From: JBDSGC01 sp046594105
Lineage (GTDB): Bacteria > Acidobacteriota > Thermoanaerobaculia > Gp7-AA8
Direction: 5' to 3'
NCBI GenBank assembly: GCA_046594105.1
Contig: JBKJQB010000230.1
Coordinates: 1-8,048 of the forward strand
Length of the DNA: 8,048 nt
The translations under genes and the position numbers were made by a program. A model generated the notes under the pieces. It did not search any database. It saw nothing but the letters and a program-made list of their open reading frames with translations, and was not told where the DNA came from. Shown here piece after piece: positions 1 through 7,653 of this stretch. Every line of letters begins with the position of its first letter. Within the stretch, counting starts at the first letter, position 1.

Positions 1-283
1 ACGTCGGGAATCGCGCCTTCTGCGATTTCCGAGGTTTCCACAGCACTTCAGCCTTGACAGCCAACGGAGTATCTCATCCGCCTTCGGCACCTTCTCCCCG
101 TGCCCGGGGAGAAGGACCCTCGATGGAAAGAGCATGGCGTAGGCATGAAGCGCAGGCGCCGCCTTCGCGCGCAGAACGCGGGACTCAGGAGTCATGTCCA
201 GAAACACCCCACCCCGCCCCCAGTGCTGAAACCTTTGCCCTCCTCGGTCGTTACAGCCTCGAGCGATCCAATCGAGGTGCAGG
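1..283. other. Leader region upstream of the export module, no supported gene
   Basis: I see no convincing gene here. Frame 1 is open from the window edge and stops at 55-57, ending in the residues EVSTALQP. It could be the last 18 codons of an upstream gene, but nothing confirms this. A TTGACA hexamer lies at 54-59, but no reasonable -10 hexamer follows at 16-18 bp, so I do not call a promoter. The only clear structure is the palindromic repeat at 73-115. The last bases hold the ribosome binding site of the adaptor gene (GAGG at 274-277). Confidence 0.5.
73..115. repeat. REP-like dispersed palindromic repeat, copy 1
   Basis: A 28-bp stretch at 73-100 is identical to 3744-3771 in this window. 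Its second half, CCTTCTCCCCG at 90-100, pairs perfectly with CGGGGAGAAGG at 105-115 around a 4-nt loop (TGCC), giving an 11-bp stem. Both copies sit between genes and carry a stem in the same place, as expected of REP-type intergenic elements. The role is inferred: such repeats can act as mRNA-stabilising hairpins or as targets of REP-associated transposases. None of those transposases is present here. Confidence 0.75.
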
Positions 284-1510
284 ATGAGCACGGTCAAGCG
301 AAAGAAAAAGGTTGCCATCATCTCCGTGATCATTCTGGCCCTTGCCGTCATCGTCACATTCGTGGCCATGAAGGCGAAGGGCAAGAAGAACGAAGAGGTC
401 AAGCTCCCGGTCAAGGTCGGGAAAGCGGAGATCGCCGACATCCAGGTCAAGGTGACCGAAGTCGGGAACGTCCAGCCGGAAGTGAAGGTGGATGTGAAGA
501 GCGCCATCTCCGGCAAGGTCATCCAGATCGCGCACCGCGATGGCGATCAGGTGCACCGCGGCGAGGTGCTGGCCCGCGTGGAGCCCGATCTCAATCAGGC
601 CCAGTCCCTCGCAGAAACCAAGAACGCGCTGAGTGCCGCCCGCATCCGCTACGAGCAGGCCAGGAAAAACTACGACTCCGACCACAGCCTGTTCCAGATG
701 GGCCTCCTGGCCACCAAACAGAATCGTGACAGCGAGAGCGAATACCTCTCCGCGCGTCAGGAGTTCGACAAGACGCAGGAGAAGTACAACCTGGTGGAAA
801 AGAGCGGGATCCCCATCGGGCAGTCGGCAGCTCGTTTCCAGGGATCGAATGTCGTCGCTCCGATGGATGGCGTGGTCCTGACCAAGAACGTCGAGATCGG
901 CGAGTCCATCACTTCCGGGGTCTCGTCCTTCAATGCCGGAACCGTGCTCTTCACGGTCGCCGATGTGTCGAAGATGATCATCAAGGCAGGCGTGAACGAG
1001 GTGGACATCGGCCGGATTCGCGTAGGCATGCCGGTCAAGGTCACCCTGGATGCCTATCCCAAGACGCAGTTCGCCGGTCGCATCGATCGCATCGCCCCGG
1101 CAGTGCGGCTGGATGACAAAGTCCGCGTCTTCGACGTGGAGATCCGGCTCGACGCCCAGGGCGTGGAGCTGCGCTCAGGCATGACCGCCAACATCGAAGT
1201 GCGCGGCGAGCGCAAAGAGAAAGTGCTGACCGTGCCGGTGGAGTCGGTGTTCCAGCGCGACGAGGGCGAGATCGTCTTCATCAAGAAGAAGCTCGACCCG
1301 AATGTTGTCCCGGTGAAAGAGGTCAGGAAAGAGGGCCAGAAGGCCGACCAGGATGCCTGGAAGAAGTACTTCGACAAGCGCACGGTGGTCACCGGACTCT
1401 CCGATAACGCACGCGTCGAAGTCTTGAAGGGCCTGAAGGCGGGAGACGAAGTGGCTCTCGAAGATCCGACCCTTCCCGCCGACAAGAAAAAAGACGACAA
1501 CAACGACTAG
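284..1510 (+). CDS. HlyD/MacA-type periplasmic adaptor subunit of an ABC exporter
   Basis: This 408-residue protein is the membrane-fusion (adaptor) subunit that would link the inner-membrane ABC permeases to an outer-membrane channel. A Lys/Arg-rich N-terminus (KRKKK) precedes one membrane helix at about residues 10-29, so the protein is anchored in the inner membrane and projects into the periplasm. The first half of the lipoyl-like domain is at about 62-103, with the typical pattern ISGKVIQI...GDQVHRGEVLARVEP. A predicted coiled-coil hairpin spans about 104-176. The second lipoyl half is at about 188-210 (VVAPMDGVVL...IGESI). A beta-barrel domain lies at about 228-310 and a membrane-proximal domain at about 311-393. 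A Lys/Asp-rich stretch at 335-366 looks like an insertion in the last domain, and the C-terminus is highly charged. The start is supported by GAGG at 274-277, 6 nt before the ATG. It is the first gene of the module, 110 bp before the ATPase. The family is clear; the substrate is unknown. Confidence 0.93.
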   Translation: MSTVKRKKKVAIISVIILALAVIVTFVAMKAKGKKNEEVKLPVKVGKAEIADIQVKVTEVGNVQPEVKVDVKSAISGKVIQIAHRDGDQVHRGEVLARVEPDLNQAQSLAETKNALSAARIRYEQARKNYDSDHSLFQMGLLATKQNRDSESEYLSARQEFDKTQEKYNLVEKSGIPIGQSAARFQGSNVVAPMDGVVLTKNVEIGESITSGVSSFNAGTVLFTVADVSKMIIKAGVNEVDIGRIRVGMPVKVTLDAYPKTQFAGRIDRIAPAVRLDDKVRVFDVEIRLDAQGVELRSGMTANIEVRGERKEKVLTVPVESVFQRDEGEIVFIKKKLDPNVVPVKEVRKEGQKADQDAWKKYFDKRTVVTGLSDNARVEVLKGLKAGDEVALEDPTLPADKKKDDNND

Positions 1511-1516
1511 CGCCGG

Positions 1517-1559
1517 GCCGGCACGGCCGGCGGCGTGGGTTGCCCAAGGCTCGGCCACG
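1517..1559. repeat. GC-rich palindromic intergenic element, copy 1
   Basis: The 19-bp core GCCGGCACGGCCGGCGGCG at 1517-1535 is identical to 7999-8017, and similarity continues, with mismatches, for about 30 bp more. The core contains GCCGG/CCGGC arms. Downstream, CGTGG (1534-1538) can pair with CCACG (1555-1559), or TGGG (1536-1539) with CCCA (1543-1546). It begins 7 bp after the stop codon of the adaptor gene, just as copy 2 begins 1 bp after a stop codon. No T-run follows, so a simple intrinsic terminator is unlikely here. It may instead be a structured intercistronic mRNA segment or a dispersed repeat. Confidence 0.6.
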
Positions 1560-1620
1560 ATTTGTGCCGAAACCGCCTGACCGCGAAGCTTTCAAGACTG
1601 ATTGAGGAAAGGATCGGATC

Positions 1621-2421
<801 letters not shown>

Positions 2422-2440
2422 CCAGGGGATTGAGGACACC

Positions 2441-3670
2441 ATGATCCTTCTGCAATCCATCATCGACGGAATCCTCGACATCAAGGATCACTTCGGCCGC
2501 ACCATGCTCCAGCTGCTGGGCATCATCCTGGGCGTCGGTTCCATCGTGGCCACCTTCTCCCTGTCCGTCGCCGGAAAGTCGGCCTCCATGGAGTACTACC
2601 GCATCAGCGGCGGCATCCAGAAGATCTGGATCTGGAACAAGCCGACCGGCAAGGTCACCCTCGACGCGCGCGCTTTGGCTTCGCAGGGGCTGACCTACGC
2701 CGACGCCGTGGCCATCCGCAACGGAGCCCCCGACATCGACCTGGTTTCGCCGGTCTCCTCCGATCACCTCAATGTGCGCTACCGCACCATCGAGAAACCG
2801 CGCGAAGTCATGGGCATCACGCCGGCCTACGGCCCCATGAACGATGTGCACGTCGCCAGCGGCCGCTTCATCAGCGACAGCGATCTCACCAGCGCGGCGC
2901 GCGTGACGGTGCTGGGCACCGAGCGCGCCGAAGAATTTTTCGGGAGCGAGAACCCCATCGGGAAGACCGTAACCATCGGCGGCACCGGCTATCTGGTGGT
3001 GGGAGTGATGGAGGAGAAGTACTTCAGCTTCGATCACAAGCGCAACGTGATGCGCTGGATGAACCGGCAGATGTACATCCCCATTACCACCTTCGTGACC
3101 CGGCGGGGACAGTCGCTGATGCGCGGCAAAGTGTCGTCGATGAACGCCAGGATGCGCGACGTGAAACGGGCCACCGAGGCGGTGGAGCAGATCGAGCACG
3201 TGCTGGCGCGCGAGCATGGGGTGAAGGATTTCGAGGTGCTCTCCCGGGTGGCCAACCTCAAGCGCAACGAGGACAACAACAAGATGTACGACATGACCTT
3301 CATGATCTGCGGAATCATCTCGCTGCTGGTCGGCGGGATCGTGGTCATGAACATCCAGCTGGCGTCGTTCAACGAGCGGGTGCGGGAGGTGGGGACGCGC
3401 AAGGCCGTCGGCGCGTCGCCGGCGCAGATCTTTTCCCAGTTTCTCTCCGAGTCGATCGTGGTCTCGGTGTTCGGCGGGTTCATCGGCCTGTTCGTAGGGC
3501 GGCTGTTCACCAATGGCATCGCCGTGCTGACGAAGAATCCGGCGGTGGTCACGCCCGACACTGTGGTCAAGGCCATGATCTTCGCGGCGGGGACCGGGCT
3601 GGTGTTCGGCATGTATCCGGCCATCCGGGCCTCGCGGCTGAACCCCATCGAAGCGCTGAGGACGGAATGA
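2441..3670 (+). CDS. MacB/FtsX-family ABC transporter permease, subunit 1
   Basis: This 409-residue inner-membrane protein has the four-helix MacB layout. Helix 1 is at about 21-43. A large periplasmic (MacB core) domain spans about 44-285. Helices 2, 3 and 4 lie at about 286-308, 334-358 and 374-396. The C-terminal FtsX domain carries the conserved cytoplasmic segment ERVREVGTRKAVGAS (312-326) and the typical ending YPAIRASRLNPIEALR (392-407). Both are landmarks of the exporter/mechanotransducer group. It has no fused ATPase domain, so it must use the separate ATPase encoded 19 bp upstream. GAGG at 2432-2435 supports the start. It is clearly related to, but different from, the permease encoded from 3827, so the two probably form a heterodimer. 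The substrate is unknown. Related systems export macrolides, peptides, toxins or siderophores, or work in envelope maintenance. Confidence 0.93.
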   Translation: MILLQSIIDGILDIKDHFGRTMLQLLGIILGVGSIVATFSLSVAGKSASMEYYRISGGIQKIWIWNKPTGKVTLDARALASQGLTYADAVAIRNGAPDIDLVSPVSSDHLNVRYRTIEKPREVMGITPAYGPMNDVHVASGRFISDSDLTSAARVTVLGTERAEEFFGSENPIGKTVTIGGTGYLVVGVMEEKYFSFDHKRNVMRWMNRQMYIPITTFVTRRGQSLMRGKVSSMNARMRDVKRATEAVEQIEHVLAREHGVKDFEVLSRVANLKRNEDNNKMYDMTFMICGIISLLVGGIVVMNIQLASFNERVREVGTRKAVGASPAQIFSQFLSESIVVSVFGGFIGLFVGRLFTNGIAVLTKNPAVVTPDTVVKAMIFAAGTGLVFGMYPAIRASRLNPIEALRTE

Positions 3671-3743
3671 GCGATTCCGGCACCGAGTCCATCGATCGAA
3701 GGCGGCGGAACGAGGGATCGCTTTGCAGTCAACTGAAGGACCC

Positions 3744-3788
3744 CTCATCCGCCTTCGGCACCTTCTCCCCGCTGCGGCGGGGCGAAGG
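3744..3788. repeat. REP-like dispersed palindromic repeat, copy 2
   Basis: Positions 3744-3771 are identical to 73-100. The stem here is CCTTC-T-CCCCGC (3761-3772) paired with GCGGGG-C-GAAGG (3777-3788), with one T/C mismatch and a 4-nt loop (TGCG). The loop side differs in sequence from copy 1 but still pairs, which suggests that structure as well as sequence is kept. It lies in the 156-bp gap between the two permease genes. In that position a REP hairpin could shield the upstream mRNA from 3' decay and give different levels of the two permeases; this is inference. Confidence 0.75.
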
Positions 3789-3826
3789 AACTGTCTGTCG
3801 CACATCGGAAAGCTTAGAGGACCCTC

Positions 3827-5053
3827 ATGTACATCGGTGAAAGCATTCGCACCAGCCTGGAGGAAGTGAAGGCGCATCCGCTGCGCTCGTCGTTCACCCT
3901 GGTGGGGATCGTTCTGGGAACCCTCGCTCTGGTGGTGGTGCTCTCCGTGCTCGATGGAGTGGCCGCCTCAGTGTGGGCGGGCTTCGAAGACCTGGGCATG
4001 GACGGGGTGCTGGTGCTCGCTCCGAAAAAACCGGTGGACCGCATCGAGCAGGCCAAAGCGCATCTCTCGCGTGGCATGAGGGTCGAGGACGTCAGGTCGT
4101 TTCAGGGGAGTGGACTAATCAACTCCATTGGTCCGGTTGGCGAGAATCGCGTGGTGATCACCGCGGGGCGGGTGACGCGAAGGGTGAATGTGTACGGGAT
4201 CACCAGCCACTTTGTCAGCATCAAGAAACGTAAAGCTGTAGAGGGGCGCTTTCTCGGCGAATCGGATCAGCAGTCGAAGGCTCCGGTGTGCGTTCTTGGA
4301 TACAAGCTCAAGGAGCAGCTGTTCGGCGGGGACAGCGCGGTGGGGCAGCAGGTCACCGTGGGCGGACGCCGGCTGACGGTCATCGGAGTGGGAACCAAAT
4401 TCAACATGCAGTTCGTCAACGACGACGACCTGCGCAAGGAAACCGGCGGCCTCTACCTCCCGTTCTCGGTTTACCAGGAGATGTTCGGCCGCGCGAATGC
4501 CATCTCGTATCTGCTGGCCCGCACTGCCGATCCGGAGAAGAGCATCGAAGCGGAGGATGAGGCCACCGCAGTCATCGCCCACGCCCACAACGGAATCCAC
4601 GACGTGCGGGTCGAGAACGTGGGAAAAGAAATCCTCAAGGAGCGGGGGAACGTACAGAGCATCCTGCGCAACTGGCGCATCGTGTTCTTCTCCATCGCCG
4701 GAGTCTCGCTGCTGATCGGCGGGGTGGGCATCTTCTCCGTGCTCAAGATCTCGATCTCCGAGCGGCTGTTCGAGATCGGGCTGCGCAAGTCGATGGGCGC
4801 CACCGACGGGGAAATCTTCATGCAGTTTCTGATCGAGGCGGTGACGCTCTCGTTCGTCGGCGCGTTGATCGGCGTCGGCGGCGGCATTGCCCTGGTGAAG
4901 GTCATCTCCGGATTCTTCCCGGCCGGCCTCCCGGTCTCGATGTTCGGCCTGACGGTGGCCAGCGGCTTCGCCATCTCCATCGGACTGCTGGCCGGTCTGT
5001 ATCCGTCGATCAGCGCCTCCCGGCTGGAGCCGGTGGAAGCGCTACGATCGTAG
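3827..5053 (+). CDS. MacB/FtsX-family ABC transporter permease, subunit 2
   Basis: This 408-residue inner-membrane protein is the second permease of the module. Helix 1 is at about 21-43, followed by a periplasmic MacB-type domain at about 45-283. Helices 2-4 lie at about 285-306, 336-360 and 371-392. Conserved FtsX-domain landmarks are ERLFEIGLRKSMGAT (312-326) and YPSISASRLEPVEALR (392-407), in the same positions as in permease 1, so the two are paralogues of almost the same length. The periplasmic domains are much more divergent, as expected for two non-equivalent halves of one transporter. GAGG at 3817-3820, 6 nt before the ATG, supports the start. It is the last gene of the module and is convergent with the gene at 5232-7394. 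The 156-bp gap before it, with a REP-like hairpin, is wider than the 19-bp ATPase-permease gap, so partly separate expression is possible. Confidence 0.93.
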   Translation: MYIGESIRTSLEEVKAHPLRSSFTLVGIVLGTLALVVVLSVLDGVAASVWAGFEDLGMDGVLVLAPKKPVDRIEQAKAHLSRGMRVEDVRSFQGSGLINSIGPVGENRVVITAGRVTRRVNVYGITSHFVSIKKRKAVEGRFLGESDQQSKAPVCVLGYKLKEQLFGGDSAVGQQVTVGGRRLTVIGVGTKFNMQFVNDDDLRKETGGLYLPFSVYQEMFGRANAISYLLARTADPEKSIEAEDEATAVIAHAHNGIHDVRVENVGKEILKERGNVQSILRNWRIVFFSIAGVSLLIGGVGIFSVLKISISERLFEIGLRKSMGATDGEIFMQFLIEAVTLSFVGALIGVGGGIALVKVISGFFPAGLPVSMFGLTVASGFAISIGLLAGLYPSISASRLEPVEALRS

Positions 5054-5231
5054 GTCGCCCAAGCGCCCCGCCTTCTCGCCGCAGGCTCAGAGTGTGTGAA
5101 GACTGTCTGACTTTCCGAACGCCGCCATCCCCGCCGGCCGGGCACAGGATCACAGGCGCCGGCATTGTGCACAAAAACTCCCCACGCTTGTCATCGCGGC
5201 GGGTTAAACGCGTGGCTGCCTGAGCGAACAG

Positions 5232-7394
5232 CTACTTCACGCCGTTTCTGAGATTCGAAATATGGGCTGCCTTCACCGCCGTCGCCCCGGAGATGAGTGT
5301 AGCGTCCGTGTATACGAGCGCGGGGACCGCCAGAGCGGATCGCGCATCGTCGAGCGCAGCTCGAAGCTCCCTCACATGAATCGCCTTGATCAGAACCGTC
5401 GAGTTGAGCGTGAGATCGGTAGACGTCGCCGCTCCGAGGCCGGCGAGACTGCGCACGGCTCCCACGGCGGTACGAAGTTCGATGATGTGAGCAGCCTTCA
5501 CGGTTGTCGTTTGAGCCAGGAGCGGATCGTCGGTGAACATCACAGTTGTCGCGAGGTCGGCGGGGCTGTACGCGGTTCGATTATTCATCGCGTCGAGGGC
5601 GCGCACAATGTAGAGATACGCGATGTTGGCGCCAACAGCGGAGTCGTTGAACATGAGCCCTGTTGTGGTGCCAATCACAATGAACGTTCCACCGGGACCT
5701 CGGCGCGCAATTTCGTAGCTCGCCGCACCGGAGCTCGCCATCCACGTCACGACGACCTGGCTCGTCGACACCGCAGAGGCAGTGACGCCCTGCGGCGTGA
5801 GGACGATCGGAACCAACACTGTTCCCGGCGACGATGAGCAACCGCCGTTCGTTTCGACGATGCTCAGGTTGACGGACCCGGACGCGCCCGCCGTGAACGT
5901 AACCTGGGTCGTGCCCTGTCCTCCGGTGATCGTCCCGTTCGTGATCGTCCAGGCATACGAGCTTCCCGTGTGCGTGGCAACGGAAGCCGTGAAGCCGACC
6001 GCGCCCGAGGCGGCACTCGCGGGCGCGGTGAGCACGGGCGTCCCGGGAGCGGCGTTGATGCTGACCGTGGTTGTACCCGCCTGAGAGGTGCAACCGCCTA
6101 ACGTGACCGTGGCGCTGTAGGTTCCCGCTGCGGCTGTTGTCACGTTCGGAATCGTCGGATTCTGAACTGTGGATGTAAAACCATTCGGCCCGGTCCACCG
6201 GTAATCTCCCGACGGCCCGCTCGCCGTGAGCTGGAGCATCTGGTTCGCGCAAATCGGCCCATTGTTCGAGGCGCTGGGTGCGTTCGGGCAGGCAAGGGTC
6301 GCGATCACTCGATCTGTTGAAAACTTGAAGAACGAGGAATAGGCAGCACCGGCCAGACATGTGCTGAGCGTCGCCGCCACACCGTTGGCAGTGCACGAGA
6401 CCACGCTGTGAGTCGAATTCGCTAAAAAGCGGTACACAGTACCAGCGGGATTGGATTGATCCGGCTGAGTCGCCGCGATGGTGGTGATCAAACCGCCCAA
6501 AACTCTGCAACCGCCGACCAGAACATCAAGCAACGTATTGCTCGTTGTGTACCCTTCAGTGCAACTGCCAGTGCCGGAAATTAACCCAGTGAAAATGGGG
6601 ATCGCAGAGAGCGAGTTCGCGCTGATGTTGCCGCACAGCTCCCCGGTGATCGAAGGGCCTGAGCTCGCATAACTCGTTAAAGAGGGATCGAGATGTTCAG
6701 ACGCTAAATGGCCGGGCGGCGCAGGCCCAGTCGCTGTTGTAGGAACGCTCACGCTGCCGCTGGCAGTAGATAGGTTCAACGAGGACATTAGAAGCGGATG
6801 GGGACCACCGCCAAAGTTCATGACCAGTGTGGCGGTCCCCGGACCCGCGCTCAGAAGCTTCGAAGCGATGCTGCCGTTCAACTGTGAAGTGGGAACGCGG
6901 CTCGCATCGATGTAACCCGCGCCGATCGCATACCACCAGTCGAGATCGTTGGTTCCGCTGTATGTCACTCCGGAAGGAGCGGCAAGCGGACTTGCATTCA
7001 AGACGCCGACCTGAACAGCAGGATCGCTTGTTCCCGTAAGATCATCGAGCCCAAGCATCGACAGAATGACCGAGGTGCTTCCGTCTGCGACACTGCTGTC
7101 GAGGCCTGTCTGCATTTGAGACTGACTCGTACTGCTCACAAAAGCGAAGCCAAATGCATTGCGAGAACAAGAGGTCGCAGTCCCGAACTGCATCTTGAGC
7201 TGATTGATTCGCTGGTTCTGCTCGAATTTGCACTGGGCGCTGCAGCCGTCCAGGTTGTTCGTGTTTCCATCGTCGCATTGCTCGGCCAGTTCACGGACGC
7301 CATTGCCGCAAACGGCGGTCTGCGCGTGCAGCCAGGGCGTACCCCAGAAAAGCGCTATCGTTCCGATCAGTACCCCGCGGGTTCGTCGGCGCAT
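5232..7394 (-). CDS. Secreted multidomain protein: Cys-rich repeat, Ig/PKD-like, FN3 and H-x-x-E-L-R repeats
   Basis: This is a 720-residue exported protein of unknown function. Residues 1-24 are a Sec signal peptide (RRRTR, a hydrophobic core, cleavage after LHA). Residues 28-58 form a Myxococcus-type Cys-rich repeat (CGNGVRELAEQCDDGN, with C29, C40, C51 and C55). Residues of about 65-365 form a domain I cannot name, with DDLTGTSDP, LDWWYAIG and LLDVLVGGCR motifs and cysteines 76, 254, 278, 296, 334 and 346. Residues of about 369-447 look Ig-like (W400, Y426) and 449-531 PKD-like (W482). Residues of about 535-616 are a fibronectin type III domain (W551, Y560). The C-terminus has three repeats, KAAHIIELR, KAIHVRELR and KAAHISNLR, starting at 633, 670 and 708. 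I see no membrane anchor, sorting signal or enzyme active site, so a surface, adhesive or matrix-binding role is an inference. AAGGAGG on the minus strand (7399-7405), 4 nt from the ATG, fixes the start. It is convergent with the exporter and divergent from the gene at 7654. Base composition looks less GC-rich than the transporter genes. Confidence 0.88.
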   Translation of the reverse strand: MRRRTRGVLIGTIALFWGTPWLHAQTAVCGNGVRELAEQCDDGNTNNLDGCSAQCKFEQNQRINQLKMQFGTATSCSRNAFGFAFVSSTSQSQMQTGLDSSVADGSTSVILSMLGLDDLTGTSDPAVQVGVLNASPLAAPSGVTYSGTNDLDWWYAIGAGYIDASRVPTSQLNGSIASKLLSAGPGTATLVMNFGGGPHPLLMSSLNLSTASGSVSVPTTATGPAPPGHLASEHLDPSLTSYASSGPSITGELCGNISANSLSAIPIFTGLISGTGSCTEGYTTSNTLLDVLVGGCRVLGGLITTIAATQPDQSNPAGTVYRFLANSTHSVVSCTANGVAATLSTCLAGAAYSSFFKFSTDRVIATLACPNAPSASNNGPICANQMLQLTASGPSGDYRWTGPNGFTSTVQNPTIPNVTTAAAGTYSATVTLGGCTSQAGTTTVSINAAPGTPVLTAPASAASGAVGFTASVATHTGSSYAWTITNGTITGGQGTTQVTFTAGASGSVNLSIVETNGGCSSSPGTVLVPIVLTPQGVTASAVSTSQVVVTWMASSGAASYEIARRGPGGTFIVIGTTTGLMFNDSAVGANIAYLYIVRALDAMNNRTAYSPADLATTVMFTDDPLLAQTTTVKAAHIIELRTAVGAVRSLAGLGAATSTDLTLNSTVLIKAIHVRELRAALDDARSALAVPALVYTDATLISGATAVKAAHISNLRNGVK
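5235..5504 (-). repeat. C-terminal H-x-x-E-L-R repeat domain (three units)
   Basis: This covers residues 631-720 of the secreted protein. The conserved histidines are at 636, 673 and 711, giving a period of 37-38 residues. Each unit reads (V/I)-K-A-x-H-(I/V)-x-x-L-R, and Glu is present before Leu in the first two. Between units lie an amphipathic helix (AVGAVRSL, ALDDARSAL) and a linker ending in T-D-x-x-L. From memory, similar tails end many predicted secreted proteins of Acidobacteriota. I know of no assigned function and could not run a search. Confidence 0.7.
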
Positions 7395-7420
7395 CGCTCC
7401 TCCTTGGTGAAGGGCGACAG

Positions 7421-7426
7421 TTTATA
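7421..7426 (-). promoter_or_regulatory. Possible -10 element for the secreted multidomain gene
   Basis: On the minus strand the hexamer reads TATAAA, within CATATAAAC, 26 bp upstream of the start codon. It is the most AT-rich spot of an otherwise GC-rich intergenic region. Initiation about 7 nt downstream would leave a leader of about 20 nt that still includes the AAGGAGG site. No recognisable -35 hexamer is found at 16-18 bp, so this is only a candidate. Confidence 0.3.
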
Positions 7427-7639
7427 TGAGAAAAAGGGAGGTGGGGCCTCCGAGGCTCACCGTCTACGAGCGGCAGCGAAAGGCGGACAACGACCCCGCG
7501 GAAAGCGCCCCTGACGGTACGCATGGAGCGGGGGGGAAGGGGGCGCCTCATTGTCCTGCGCCGCTGGCGCGGCCTCCGGCGATTCACGATGACAGCGAGC
7601 GCGCCGGTGTGCACAGAACTCGCAGGGATTTGGAGCAAC

Positions 7640-7645
7640 AGGAGG
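7640..7645 (+). promoter_or_regulatory. Shine-Dalgarno site that sets the start of the small secreted protein
   Basis: A perfect AGGAGG lies 8 nt before the ATG at 7654. The same reading frame is open upstream to an ATG at 7426, but only the 7654 start has this site and gives a protein that begins with a signal peptide, so 7654 is chosen. Confidence 0.85.
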
Positions 7646-7653
7646 ATTTCGCT

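Larger units (their letters stand above)
7395..7653. other. Divergent intergenic region between the two secreted-protein genes
   Basis: This 259-bp stretch must hold the promoters of both divergent genes. It contains an AT-rich patch at 7421-7435, a short GCGCC/GGCGC hairpin at 7558-7562 and 7566-7570 (loop GCT), and a G-rich run at 7528-7543. An open frame runs through from 7426 in the frame of the small gene, but its translation lacks a signal peptide and the Shine-Dalgarno site at 7640 favours the later start. I see no RNA gene or clear operator here. Confidence 0.5.

Noticed and set aside
54..59. TTGACA as a -35 box for the exporter module
   Set aside because: No acceptable -10 hexamer lies 16-18 bp downstream; the nearest TATCTC is only 10 bp away. 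One hexamer match is weak evidence.
100..729. Open frame on the plus strand overlapping the start of the adaptor gene
   Set aside because: The translation is Arg/Gly/His-rich low-complexity sequence typical of an out-of-frame reading, and it runs through the palindromic repeat.
5042..5053. Perfect 12-bp palindrome CTACGATCGTAG across the stop codon of permease 2
   Set aside because: It has no loop and no T-run, and one or two perfect 12-bp palindromes are expected by chance in 8 kb.
5131..5140. Possible third copy (minus strand) of the GC-rich palindromic element
   Set aside because: Only 10 bp match the core, and the flanks do not align without gaps; GC-rich chance similarity is enough to explain it.
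5206..5247. Inverted repeat AAACGCGTG / CACGCCGTTT as a terminator of the convergent gene
   Set aside because: The loop is over 20 nt, the arms need a bulge, one arm lies inside the coding end, and no T-run follows.
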